NCBI GenBank assembly: GCA_002840055.1
Contig: PGZJ01000003.1
Coordinates: 186,001-250,000, forward strand
Source: Gammaproteobacteria bacterium HGW-Gammaproteobacteria-11
GTDB lineage: Bacteria; Pseudomonadota; Gammaproteobacteria; Pseudomonadales; Pseudomonadaceae
Reading direction: 5' to 3'
DNA: 64,000 nucleotides
Both the position numbers and the translations under genes were made by a program. Positions 27,489 to 35,997 of the stretch are shown piece by piece (the first letter of the stretch is position 1; every line of letters begins with the position of its first letter). Under the pieces are notes generated by a model, which was not told where the DNA came from, made no database searches, and was given only the letters and a program-made list of their open reading frames with translations.

Positions 27489-27894
27489 GACGTATCCCCT
27501 CCATAAAGGATTGCCACTGACGACGGCTGGCAGGCAAGGCAAAACTGCGCCGGTAGCCTCTGATCATACGCAGTAAAGCCGCCAGCATCAGCAGTTGCAC
27601 CGCGATAAAAGCGGCAATTCCGACAGCAACCGATTGGCTGAGATCAAACGCCAGCCAGGCCAGTAAAACCGAGAAACCACACCAGGCAAGAAAAACCAGC
27701 GGCAGAAGCGCCAGGCTCACCAGCAGCAGGCGTCGCGCATCACCCAATGCCAAGCGCAATTCAAGCTGCAACAGCCGTGAAAAGCCCTGGCCGGTGGCTT
27801 GCAATTGCTGCAAGAGTGCCGTCCAGGCTTGCAGCGAATCGGGGCTAACCGATGCATCAACACTGGGCTTTTCAGGCTCAGCAGCATCATTCAT
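27463..27894 (-). CDS. Holin-like membrane protein, YqjE-like
   Basis: The 143-residue protein has an acidic N-terminus (MNDAAEPEKPSVDAS), an amphipathic helix (LLQLELRLALGDARRLLLV) and two strongly hydrophobic helices (about residues 55-75 and 80-102), the pattern of the 'phage holin family' YqjE group. Despite the name, nothing phage-related is nearby. It lies 5 bp downstream of the DUF883 gene and overlaps the next gene, so the three form one operon. Confidence 0.75.
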   Translation of the reverse strand: MNDAAEPEKPSVDASVSPDSLQAWTALLQQLQATGQGFSRLLQLELRLALGDARRLLLVSLALLPLVFLAWCGFSVLLAWLAFDLSQSVAVGIAAFIAVQLLMLAALLRMIRGYRRSFALPASRRQWQSFMEGIRHGAQKADQ

Positions 27895-27899
27895 AGGCG

Positions 27900-28193
27900 T
27901 TACTTCCTGGAAAACAACTGGGAAATCAAAAAGCCTGCAAGAAAGGCCAGCCCCATGGTTGCCAGCGGTTTTTCCTGCATGAAACGGCCCGCTTCATGGC
28001 TAAGGTCTTCAGCCTTGGCCTTGCCCTTGAGCAGTTGATCCAGCGCATCCTGCTTCAGGTCCAGTCCGGCAGCCTCTGCCGCCAGCTTGAAATGTGATTT
28101 GGCTTCAACCAGATTGTTATAGGCGGCTACGACAGCTTCTTTCCCAGCATCGATTTCCTGCTGCTTGCCTGGTACATCTTTACTTGCTGACAT
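27900..28193 (-). CDS. DUF883 membrane-anchored protein, YqjD/ElaB-like
   Basis: This 97-residue protein has a helical, charged N-terminal part and a C-terminal membrane anchor (PLATMGLAFLAGFLISQLF). The layout is that of YqjD/ElaB, which tether ribosomes to the inner membrane in stationary phase in E. coli. AAGGAGA precedes the ATG at 28193. It is the first gene of the three-gene operon, divergent from the dehydrogenase-like gene at 28452. Confidence 0.82.
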   Translation of the reverse strand: MSASKDVPGKQQEIDAGKEAVVAAYNNLVEAKSHFKLAAEAAGLDLKQDALDQLLKGKAKAEDLSHEAGRFMQEKPLATMGLAFLAGFLISQLFSRK

Positions 28194-28367
28194 GATGGTT
28201 CTCCTTCCCGTGAGTGAGGTGATCCATGGAGGCTGGGCGTGCGACTGAATACCAGACGCCCATATGAACACATACCACTGCATTATGTTGGCCTATTCGC
28301 CTGAACGAAACAGGCTCAGCACCATTGTTTTCAGCATTCAGCTTGTCATTCTAGCTTATTACCTCCA

Positions 28368-28417
28368 CAGCATAGCTGACCCCGGGATCGGACCTTGGTT
28401 CGATCTCGTCTATGCTG
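28368..28417. repeat. Nested inverted repeat in a divergent promoter region
   Basis: CAGCATAG (28368-28375) pairs with CTATGCTG (28410-28417), and between them GATCG (28385-28389) pairs with CGATC (28401-28405). It lies 34 bp before the start of the gene at 28452 and could be an operator or an mRNA-leader hairpin. Confidence 0.55.
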
Positions 28418-28451
28418 AGGGCACAATCACCAGCAGAGGAGCTCCCCGAAA

Positions 28452-29630
28452 ATGGGCAATGAAACAGAATTCGACATCATCGTATATGGCGCAAGCGGCT
28501 TTACCGGGCGCCTGGTCGCGGAGTATCTGAGTCAGGAGTATGCCGGGGACAGCTCCCTGCGCTGGGCCATGGCCGGGCGCAGCGCCGAGAAGCTGGCGCA
28601 AGTGCGCGATGAGATCGGCGCACCCGCCGATATCCCCCTGGTGGTTGCCGACACCAGCGACCCGGCCAGCATCGAGGCCATGGTCAAGCGCACCCGTGTC
28701 GTTCTGACCACCGTGGGTCCTTATCAGTTGTATGGCGGCGTGGTGGTGGCGGCCTGTGCCAAGCACGGCACCGACTATGTCGATCTGTGCGGCGAGCCGG
28801 CCTGGATGCGCCAGATGATCGATGCACACGCTGAAACAGCCAAGCAATCCGGCGCGCGCATCGTGTTCTCCTGCGGCTTTGACTCGATTCCCTTCGACCT
28901 CGGGGTATTCTTCCTGCAGCAGGAGGCCCTGCGCCAGACCGGCAAGCCCATCCAGCGCATCAAGGGCCGGGTTCGCAAGATGAAGGGCACCTTCTCCGGT
29001 GGCACCGCAGCCAGCCTCAAGGCCAGCATGGCGGCGGCCAAGGCCGACCCAGGCATACTGCAGCTGATGACCAACCACTTTGCCCTGACACCCGGTTTCA
29101 GTGGCGCCGAGCAACCGCCTGCGAACGTCCCCGAATATGACGAGTCGCTGGGCAGTTGGGCGGCCCCCTTCATCATGGCGGCCATCAATACGCGCAATAT
29201 CCACCGCTCCAACCTGCTGCTCAAGCACCAGTACGGCAGCGATTTTGTCTATGACGAAATGCTCCTGACCGGCCCCGGCGATCAGGGCAAGGCAATCGCC
29301 GATGCCGTCGCAGGCGACCGCAGCCTGTCCAGCGACAAGGCGCCAAAACCAGGTGAAGGCCCGAGCAAGGAAGAACGCGAAAACGGTTTCTACGATGTGC
29401 TGTTTATCGGCACCGCCGCCAACGGCAAGACCCTGATGGCCAGTGTGTCCGGTCAAAAGGATCCCGGTTACGGATCAACCTCGCGGATGATTGCCGAGAG
29501 TGCTATCTGCCTGGTGCGCGATGCAACCAGCACCCCGGGGGGCATCTGGACCACCGCACCGGCGATGGGCGAAGCCTTGATCAAGCGGCTGGTGGCGCAT
29601 GCCGGTTTGCAGTTCAAACTGGAAAGCTAA
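28452..29630 (+). CDS. Saccharopine-dehydrogenase-like (SCCPDH / trans-enoyl reductase) family oxidoreductase
   Basis: The 392-residue protein begins with a Rossmann motif (DIIVYGASGFTGRLVAEYL) and the family segments LTTVGPYQLYGG, TDYVDLCGEPAWMRQMID and FSCGFDSIPFDLG. Relatives include eukaryotic SCCPDH and mycobacterial trans-acting enoyl reductases; the true substrate is unknown, and lysine biosynthesis is not implied. AGGAG lies 11 bp before the ATG, slightly far. A strong hairpin follows. Confidence 0.8.
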   Translation: MGNETEFDIIVYGASGFTGRLVAEYLSQEYAGDSSLRWAMAGRSAEKLAQVRDEIGAPADIPLVVADTSDPASIEAMVKRTRVVLTTVGPYQLYGGVVVAACAKHGTDYVDLCGEPAWMRQMIDAHAETAKQSGARIVFSCGFDSIPFDLGVFFLQQEALRQTGKPIQRIKGRVRKMKGTFSGGTAASLKASMAAAKADPGILQLMTNHFALTPGFSGAEQPPANVPEYDESLGSWAAPFIMAAINTRNIHRSNLLLKHQYGSDFVYDEMLLTGPGDQGKAIADAVAGDRSLSSDKAPKPGEGPSKEERENGFYDVLFIGTAANGKTLMASVSGQKDPGYGSTSRMIAESAICLVRDATSTPGGIWTTAPAMGEALIKRLVAHAGLQFKLES

Positions 29631-29656
29631 GCGCCCCCGTTACACCACTCTGTACC

Positions 29657-29681
29657 GCGTTGCCGCTGACCCCGGCAACGC
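29657..29681 (+). terminator. Hairpin between convergent genes
   Basis: GCGTTGCCG-CTGACCC-CGGCAACGC is a perfect 9-bp stem followed by TTTC on the plus strand, 26 bp after the SCCPDH-like gene and 2 bp from the rlmJ stop. Confidence 0.6.
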
Positions 29682-29683
29682 TT

Positions 29684-30526
29684 TCAGGGTTCGCCGACAA
29701 GCCAGTCCATACGCCAATCCCCGGCACCTGACTGGGCCAGTTGATCAGCCAGCCAGGGCAGCACCTGGTCCAGCTCCTCCCAGAGCGGCCAGGGTGGGTT
29801 GACCAGCATCAGCCCCGACCCATTCAAGCCCATGGCATTATCCGCTGGCCGCACATTCAACTCGACACGCAGCACCTTGGGTAGCTCAGCCGTACTGACT
29901 TGCCGGTAGAAGTCACGCAGCAGGCGCTGATCCTTGATCGGGTACCAGAGGGCAATAACGGTCTGGCGCATGCGCTGGATGGCCAGTTGCATGGCCTTGA
30001 CCGAGCGACTCAGGTCATCGGTTTTCTCGAAGGGCGGATCCAGCAACCACAGAGCGCGCTTCTCCACTACCGGCAGAAAGGCCTTTGGCAGCTCGTAGCC
30101 ATCACGCTGATGCACGGCCACCTGCGGGTTATAGGCAAAATTCTGCCGTAACAACTCGGCATCCTCAGGGTGCAATTCACTGAGAATCATGCGGTCCTGC
30201 TCACGCAGCAGGTCTGCCATCAACTGCGGCGAACCGGGGTAGTAGCGCAGTTGGCCGTCAGGATTATGCTGCGCCACGGCATCGCGCAACGCCGCGATCA
30301 TGGGCGGCAGATCGCTGCGTGACCAGAGCCGGGCTATGCCATCCAGGTACTCGCCGGTCTTGCCCGCCGCCTCAGCCGCCAGATCGTAAAGCCCGGTCCC
30401 CGCATGACTGTCGAGGTAGCAGTAGGGCGCGTCCTTGCGCTGCAGCAACTGCGCCATGCGCAGCAGGATGGCGTGTTTGAGCATGTCGGCGTGGTTGCCG
30501 GCGTGATAGCTGTGTCGGTAATTCAT
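29684..30526 (-). CDS. rlmJ: 23S rRNA (adenine-2030-N6)-methyltransferase
   Basis: This SAM-dependent enzyme methylates A2030 of 23S rRNA. The 280-residue length equals E. coli RlmJ. The N-terminus MNYRHSYHAGNHADMLKHA is diagnostic, with YLDSHAGTGLYDL as SAM motif I and the catalytic motif IV DPPF (LWLLDPPFEK, a Y-to-F variant of DPPY). The ATG at 30526 is preferred to an in-frame upstream start because homologues begin exactly at MNYRHS. Confidence 0.93.
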   Translation of the reverse strand: MNYRHSYHAGNHADMLKHAILLRMAQLLQRKDAPYCYLDSHAGTGLYDLAAEAAGKTGEYLDGIARLWSRSDLPPMIAALRDAVAQHNPDGQLRYYPGSPQLMADLLREQDRMILSELHPEDAELLRQNFAYNPQVAVHQRDGYELPKAFLPVVEKRALWLLDPPFEKTDDLSRSVKAMQLAIQRMRQTVIALWYPIKDQRLLRDFYRQVSTAELPKVLRVELNVRPADNAMGLNGSGLMLVNPPWPLWEELDQVLPWLADQLAQSGAGDWRMDWLVGEP

Positions 30527-30564
30527 GATGGGGTCCGCAAACAAGGCCGGGGCATTCTAGCAGT

Positions 30565-32364
30565 TCAGACCTGCTGACTGCTTGGGGTAACCCGCAAAAC
30601 CTCTTCGATGGTGGTCAAGCCAGCGGCAACCTTTTGCGCACCGGACAGCCGCAGACTGTGCATGCCCATCTTGTAGGCCTGACGACGCAAGGCATTGAGA
30701 TCGATATCGGCTTGCACCAGGGGTTTCAGCCCGTCCTCCAGCAGCATCAGCTCGTACACCCCGGCACGCCCGCGGTAGCCGGTATCCCGGCACTCGGGAC
30801 AGCCCACTGGCCTGTGTGCCTGGGTCGGCAATGGCGCATTCCAGGGCTTGGTCAGCTCCACCCAGGCCTCGGCATCGACCTCAGCCGGGGCCTTGCAATG
30901 CGGGCACAGGGTCCGCACCAGGCGCTGGGCCATGACTCCAAGGACGGTGGCCTTTATCAGGTAGGCCGGCACGCCCAGTTCAATCAGGCGGCTGACTGAA
31001 CTGGGCGCATCGTTGGTATGCAGGGTCGAAAGCACCAGGTGCCCGGTCAAAGCCGCCTGTATGGCCATTTCCGCCGTTTCCAGATCGCGGATTTCGCCGA
31101 CCATGATGATATCCGGGTCCTGACGCATCAGGGCGCGGACGCCCCCGGCAAAATCCAGATCGATATTGTGCTGCACCTGCATCTGATTGAAGCTGTCCTC
31201 AACCATTTCAATCGGATCTTCAATGGTGCAGACGTTCACTTCCGAGGTCGCCAGCTGCTTGAGCGTGGTGTACAGGGTGGTGGTCTTGCCTGATCCGGTC
31301 GGGCCAGTGACCAGCACAATACCATTGGGCTGATGCACCATGGCCTGCCAGCGGCGTTGATCCTCGGTGGAAAAGCCCAGTTGGTCGAAACTGCGCAGCA
31401 GGACATCCGGGTCGAAAATCCGCATCACCATCTTTTCGCCGAAGGCGGTCGGCAGGGTCGACAGGCGCAGTTCGATTTCATTGCCCTTGGGTGATTTGGT
31501 CTTGATCCGACCATCCTGAGGCTTGCGCTTTTCCGCCACGTTCATGCGCCCGAGGGTTTTCAAGCGGCTGATCACGGCAATCGCGACCTGCAGCGGGAAC
31601 TGATAGACGGTATGCAACACCCCATCGATACGCAGACGCACTGTGCCAGCCTCACGACGGGGCTCAAGGTGAATATCACTGGCGCGCTGCTCAAAGGCAT
31701 ACTGAAACAGCCAGTCAACGATATTCACCACATGGGCATCATTGGCATCCGGCTCCTGACTCTGGCTGCCCAGGTTAAGCAACTGTTCGAAATTGCCGAT
31801 CGCCGTGTTGCGCTGATCACTGGCATTGGCGCCGGAGACCGACCTTGCCAGGCGGTAAAACTCTATCGAATAGCGTTGCAGGTCGGCCGGATTGGCTACG
31901 ACCCGGCGAATCTCGCGCTTGAGTACGTGGACCAGATTGGCTTCCCAACTGCTGACAAAGGGTTGCGCGCTGGCAATGACGACCTCGCGCTCATTGACTT
32001 CAACGGCGAGAATCCGGTGGCGCTGGGCAAAGGCAAAGGACATCAACGGGGTGACCGCGGCAACATTGATCTTCAGCGGATCAATACGGTAGTAGGGCTG
32101 CCCTGCCTCGGCCGCCAGCCAGCGGCTAAGACCCTCGATCTCCAGCTTGCGGCCCGGGCGACTGAGGTCGTCGGGGGCCTGGCCGGCGATGAATTCCAGA
32201 GGATGCAGCTTCAAGGTGTCGGCACTGGCCGAGCGCCTGAGAGTACTTATCTGCTCGGCACTGTCCAGACTCAGCATCGACTGCTCGACCAGTGCATTCA
32301 GCACATCGGCCAATTCAATCAAACGGTCAGCGCCTGGGCTGGCCAGATCGGATAATCGCTTCAT
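30565..32364 (-). CDS. GspE/PilB-family secretion ATPase (orphan)
   Basis: The 599-residue protein has an N-terminal MshEN-like domain (about 1-180) and a full AAA-type motor: Walker A GPTGSGKTTTLYTTL, Asp box/Walker B IIMVGEIRDLETAEMA, His box LSTLHTNDAPSSVSRL, and a zinc-binding CPHC...CPEC pair. Such ATPases drive type II secretion or pilus extension, but no pilin, secretin or inner-membrane platform gene is present here, so the partner is elsewhere or lost. It lies 40 bp downstream of the CYTH-CHAD gene on the same strand. Confidence 0.85.
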   Translation of the reverse strand: MKRLSDLASPGADRLIELADVLNALVEQSMLSLDSAEQISTLRRSASADTLKLHPLEFIAGQAPDDLSRPGRKLEIEGLSRWLAAEAGQPYYRIDPLKINVAAVTPLMSFAFAQRHRILAVEVNEREVVIASAQPFVSSWEANLVHVLKREIRRVVANPADLQRYSIEFYRLARSVSGANASDQRNTAIGNFEQLLNLGSQSQEPDANDAHVVNIVDWLFQYAFEQRASDIHLEPRREAGTVRLRIDGVLHTVYQFPLQVAIAVISRLKTLGRMNVAEKRKPQDGRIKTKSPKGNEIELRLSTLPTAFGEKMVMRIFDPDVLLRSFDQLGFSTEDQRRWQAMVHQPNGIVLVTGPTGSGKTTTLYTTLKQLATSEVNVCTIEDPIEMVEDSFNQMQVQHNIDLDFAGGVRALMRQDPDIIMVGEIRDLETAEMAIQAALTGHLVLSTLHTNDAPSSVSRLIELGVPAYLIKATVLGVMAQRLVRTLCPHCKAPAEVDAEAWVELTKPWNAPLPTQAHRPVGCPECRDTGYRGRAGVYELMLLEDGLKPLVQADIDLNALRRQAYKMGMHSLRLSGAQKVAAGLTTIEEVLRVTPSSQQV

Positions 32365-32404
32365 ACTCGCTCGCTTAGCCTTGTGTTCATCTCTGATGCC
32401 GAGA

Positions 32405-33808
32405 TCAGCCGTTCAGTTCACGCCAGGCGTTCAATTTACGCAGGCGTTGACCCTGTTTGCGCAGCGCATCCAGTAACAGCGGCCGCTGCTCGGCCTCAAT
32501 CAGCGGGTACTGTTCAAGCAGCGCCTGCAGCTTGTTAAGCTCGCCAAATAGACGATCCGGCTCGGATGCATCGAGAAAGCCACGAAAGCCCGATAGCAGA
32601 AAATGCAGACGAGCCAGTCTGGGTTGCTGATCCATCCATTCGCTTATGGCACCGTCACCTTCATTGTGATGCGGTACGCGCAGCTCCTGTATTTCCTTGG
32701 CTACCGCGGCCAAAAGCCATTTTGCCAGCGGCAGAGCACCAATTCGCTCGCCCTTGGGTGGGCGGTTGCGGGTCCAGCCGCGCTGTCTGAGCCAGAGCGC
32801 CAGACCAATGAACAACTGTCCCCAGGCCGGATCCGCAAGCTGCTGTTCAAACAAGGCGGGAGCCTGTTCACGGGCCGCGCGACCGACCTCATCGTCGGCC
32901 CACCCGGCCAGCACCAAAGGCCGGAACTGCTGCAACAGGCGATCAAGCGCCGGCACAAAATCCTGTACCGACGAGCGCGGCAGGGCCAGATCATAGACCG
33001 CAAAGGAGGCCCGCAGGCTGCTCAGGGTCTGGGTCAGCTCACGGAACAAGCGCCACTGACCGGCATGCCGGTACTGCTCGGCCAGACGCTGGCTGTAGCC
33101 GAGCAACTGCCAGCCGGCACCGGCAATCACGTCATCGACACAGCTGTCGAGCTGCCAATCAGGGTTGGACGGGCGCAGGTTATAGTTGGCCGAATCGAAC
33201 AGACGGTATCCGCGTTCGGCCTTGCTGATATCACAGGGCATCAGCGGCAGATCGGCGGCTAGCGCCAGCGCCAGCTCAAGCAATGCCTCGGCTGGCCCCT
33301 GGCGCACCTCCAGCTCAAGTTCACAGATCACTTCCTGCTGCTCACCTGCAAGCACCTGTCCGTGGTCAAGGGCCGCCTCCACTTCAACCAACTGGTCATC
33401 GCGCTGCCAGCGCAGAAGCGTCTTGCAACGCTGAAAATCGGTGGTAAACAACGGCTGCAACAGCCCCTTGTCCAGATCAGCCAGCGCCGCCGGCCAACAG
33501 CCATCGTCAAGCAGACGGGTATCCAGTTGCTCGGTGTCCAGATACCAGTCCCATTCATTACGCTCGGATAAGCCGGCCACGCTCTGTCCACGGCTTTTCA
33601 AAGTCTGGATCAGTTGATCCCCGTCACGCCTGAGGCGCAGGGCTACTCGGGCGGCCGCCAGATCCCGGTTTGGCGTATCGAAATACTGGTTGGTCAAGGT
33701 ACCCGTCTGCCATCCATCTTGACTGCGCGCGAGCAACAAGGGGTGCTGACGCAGGGCATCAAGGGTGGCGGGACTGATACGTAACTTGATTTCGGTTTCT
33801 GTGACCAT
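32405..33808 (-). CDS. CYTH-CHAD domain protein (inorganic triphosphatase-like)
   Basis: The N-terminal CYTH domain (about residues 1-200) starts with the ExExK signature in VTETEIKLRI and continues with basic strands (LRLRRDGDQLIQTLKSRG), as in YgiF-type inorganic triphosphatases. The C-terminal CHAD domain (about 220-460) is helical and rich in Arg and His and is thought to bind polyphosphate. The ATG at 33808 (467 residues) has GAG upstream; a GTG two codons earlier is possible. It is divergent from the phosphate transporter operon, a plausible functional link. Confidence 0.88.
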   Translation of the reverse strand: MVTETEIKLRISPATLDALRQHPLLLARSQDGWQTGTLTNQYFDTPNRDLAAARVALRLRRDGDQLIQTLKSRGQSVAGLSERNEWDWYLDTEQLDTRLLDDGCWPAALADLDKGLLQPLFTTDFQRCKTLLRWQRDDQLVEVEAALDHGQVLAGEQQEVICELELEVRQGPAEALLELALALAADLPLMPCDISKAERGYRLFDSANYNLRPSNPDWQLDSCVDDVIAGAGWQLLGYSQRLAEQYRHAGQWRLFRELTQTLSSLRASFAVYDLALPRSSVQDFVPALDRLLQQFRPLVLAGWADDEVGRAAREQAPALFEQQLADPAWGQLFIGLALWLRQRGWTRNRPPKGERIGALPLAKWLLAAVAKEIQELRVPHHNEGDGAISEWMDQQPRLARLHFLLSGFRGFLDASEPDRLFGELNKLQALLEQYPLIEAEQRPLLLDALRKQGQRLRKLNAWRELNG

Positions 33809-33898
33809 GAACACTCTCGAACTGACGTGATGCAGGCCCGCTGAGCGCCTGCAATACCTAATTTAATGACCAAAGGATGACGCTTTTCTTACTGTTAG

Positions 33899-33927
33899 AT
33901 GACGCAAGGCAACTCAACACCTATAAT
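33899..33927 (+). promoter_or_regulatory. Candidate sigma-70 promoter of the DUF47-pitA operon
   Basis: ATGACG, 17 bp, TATAAT ends 29 bp before the DUF47 start. The -10 is perfect and the -35 keeps the TGAC core. No Pho box is apparent. Confidence 0.55.
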
Positions 33928-33956
33928 CCGCGACTTGAACCACTCTCGGAGGCGTC

Positions 33957-34634
33957 ATGCCAAGCAATCCCTTTCTCAATCTGTTCGGTCGCTCGCCGAT
34001 TGGGCCCATGCAGCAGCATATTGGCAAGGCCCATGAATGTGCAGCACAACTGGTGCCCTTTATCGACGCGGTTACCGCCAATGACTGGGTTGAAGCCGAA
34101 CGCATTCAATTGCAGATTTCCCAGCTTGAACGCGATGCTGACAAGCTGAAAAAAGATGTGCGCGTGCACCTGCCAAAAAGCCTGTTTCTGCCTGTGCCAC
34201 GCTCTGATCTGCTGGAACTGCTCAGTGTACAGGACAAAGTGGCCAACCGTGCCAAGGATATCGCCGGCCTGATGCTGGGTCGCCAGATGGCCATTCCCGA
34301 GCCGATTCAGCCGGCCTTCAAGGCCTTTGTGCAGCGCTCGGTCGATGCCGCAGCACAGGCCCTCAAGGCCATGAACGAGCTGGATGAGCTACTGGAAACC
34401 AGCTTTGCCGGCCGTGAAGTCACCCTGGTGGAAAACCTGATCGAAGAGCTCGACCGCATCGAACACGATACCGACACGCTGCAGGTCAAACTGCGGGCCG
34501 ACCTGTTCAAGCTCGAGTCCGAGTTGCCAGCGGTCAACGTGATGTTCCTGTACCAGATCATCGAGTGGGTCGGCGATGTTGCCGACCGCGCCCAGCGCGT
34601 TGGCAATCGCCTGGAACAACTGATGGCCCGCTAG
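33957..34634 (+). CDS. PhoU-like DUF47 (TIGR00153) phosphate-transport accessory protein
   Basis: The 225-residue all-helical protein begins MPSNPFLNLFGRSPIGPMQQ and has the repeated acidic/basic helices of the PhoU-like DUF47 family (ERDADKLKKDVRVHLPKSLF; ELDRIEHDTDTLQVKLR). Members are almost always encoded just before a Pit transporter, as here (40 bp upstream of pitA), and are thought to modulate it. CGGAGG lies before the ATG. Confidence 0.88.
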   Translation: MPSNPFLNLFGRSPIGPMQQHIGKAHECAAQLVPFIDAVTANDWVEAERIQLQISQLERDADKLKKDVRVHLPKSLFLPVPRSDLLELLSVQDKVANRAKDIAGLMLGRQMAIPEPIQPAFKAFVQRSVDAAAQALKAMNELDELLETSFAGREVTLVENLIEELDRIEHDTDTLQVKLRADLFKLESELPAVNVMFLYQIIEWVGDVADRAQRVGNRLEQLMAR

Positions 34635-34674
34635 TGGTCAGCCCTGACATACACCTGTAAAGAGTATTGATGAC

Positions 34675-35934
34675 ATGACCCTGATTGCAGAATACGGCAC
34701 CATCCTGCTGATCCTGGCCTGCCTGTTCGGTTTCTTCATGGCCTGGGGTATCGGCGCCAACGACGTGGCCAACGCCATGGGTACCTCTGTCGGTTCACGC
34801 GCCCTGACCATCAAGCAGGCGATCATCATCGCCATCGTCTTCGAGTTCCTCGGTGCCTATCTGGCCGGTGGCTCGGTCACCCAGACCATTCGCAGCGGCA
34901 TTCTCGATTCAAGCATGATCAGTCCGGAGCAGATGGTCTTCGGCATGATGGCCTCGCTGCTGGCCGCGGGCACCTGGCTGCTGATCGCCTCCATGAAGGG
35001 CTGGCCGGTCTCCACCACCCACTCGATCATTGGCGCAGTGATTGGCTTCGGCGCCGTTGGCGTGTCGATGGAAGCGGTACATTGGGCCGGCGTTGTTCCC
35101 ATCGTATCGAGCTGGGTCATCTCGCCCGTGCTATCGGGTATAGTCGCCTTCATGATCTTTGTCAGCGTACAGAAGCTGATCCTGGATACCGAAGATCCAT
35201 TCCGAAACGCCAAGCGTTATGTACCTTTCTACATGTTTGCCGTCGGCTTTATGGTCACCCTGATGACAGTGACCAAGGGCCTCAAGCATGTCGGGCTGGA
35301 TCTGAACCCCTGGCAAGCCCTGGGTCTCGCTATCCTGGTAGGCCTGCTGGTAACAGCGCTGGGTGTGGTCCTGCTGAGCCGCGTCAAGCAGGACCCGGAG
35401 GCGGACAAGGGCTTTCACTTTGCCAGCGTGGAAAAAGTCTTTGCGGTATTGATGATTTTCACCGCCTGCTCCATGGCCTTTGCCCATGGTTCCAACGATG
35501 TGGCCAACGCCGTGGGTCCGCTGGCCGCCATTGTTGGCGTCATCCAGTCCGGCGGCGAAATTGCCTCACGCTCGATTGTCCCGAGCTGGGTTCTGCTGAT
35601 TGGCGGTATCGGCATTGTGGTTGGTCTGGCCACCTATGGTTACCGCGTGATTGCCACCATCGGCCGGCATATCACCGAACTGACCCCCAGCCGCGGTTTT
35701 GCTGCCGAGCTGGCCACCGCCACCACTGTGGTCTGCGCGTCGGGCATTGGCTTGCCGATTTCCACCACCCATACCCTGGTGGGCGCGGTGCTCGGCGTGG
35801 GTATGGCGCGCGGTATCGCCGCCCTGAACCTGCGCGTAATCGGCACCATTTTCAGTTCCTGGATCATTACCCTGCCAGCCGGTGCCGGCCTCTCAATTGT
35901 GTTTTTCTTTATCCTGACCGGCATTTTCGGCTGA
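34675..35934 (+). CDS. pitA: Low-affinity inorganic phosphate transporter
   Basis: This 419-residue member of the PiT family moves metal-phosphate with protons across the inner membrane. The duplicated signature is clear: GIGANDVANAMGTSVGSRAL near residue 24 and HGSNDVANAVGPLAAI near 270, with about ten hydrophobic segments. It is second in an operon with the DUF47 gene. Length is shorter than E. coli PitA (499) but normal for the pseudomonad form. Confidence 0.9.
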   Translation: MTLIAEYGTILLILACLFGFFMAWGIGANDVANAMGTSVGSRALTIKQAIIIAIVFEFLGAYLAGGSVTQTIRSGILDSSMISPEQMVFGMMASLLAAGTWLLIASMKGWPVSTTHSIIGAVIGFGAVGVSMEAVHWAGVVPIVSSWVISPVLSGIVAFMIFVSVQKLILDTEDPFRNAKRYVPFYMFAVGFMVTLMTVTKGLKHVGLDLNPWQALGLAILVGLLVTALGVVLLSRVKQDPEADKGFHFASVEKVFAVLMIFTACSMAFAHGSNDVANAVGPLAAIVGVIQSGGEIASRSIVPSWVLLIGGIGIVVGLATYGYRVIATIGRHITELTPSRGFAAELATATTVVCASGIGLPISTTHTLVGAVLGVGMARGIAALNLRVIGTIFSSWIITLPAGAGLSIVFFFILTGIFG

Positions 35935-35997
35935 CGCTGACTGCCTCGCAGCGTAAGCTGGAAAACACATTCCAGCTTACGTCGTCAGGAGCCTGCC

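Noticed and set aside
27463-27894. Prophage holin
   Set aside because: The protein is of the YqjE type in a yqjD-yqjE-yqjK-like operon and no phage gene is nearby.
28410-29456. A 348-codon open frame antisense to the SCCPDH-like gene
   Set aside because: Opposite a gene with clear family motifs; translation is low-complexity and unrecognisable.
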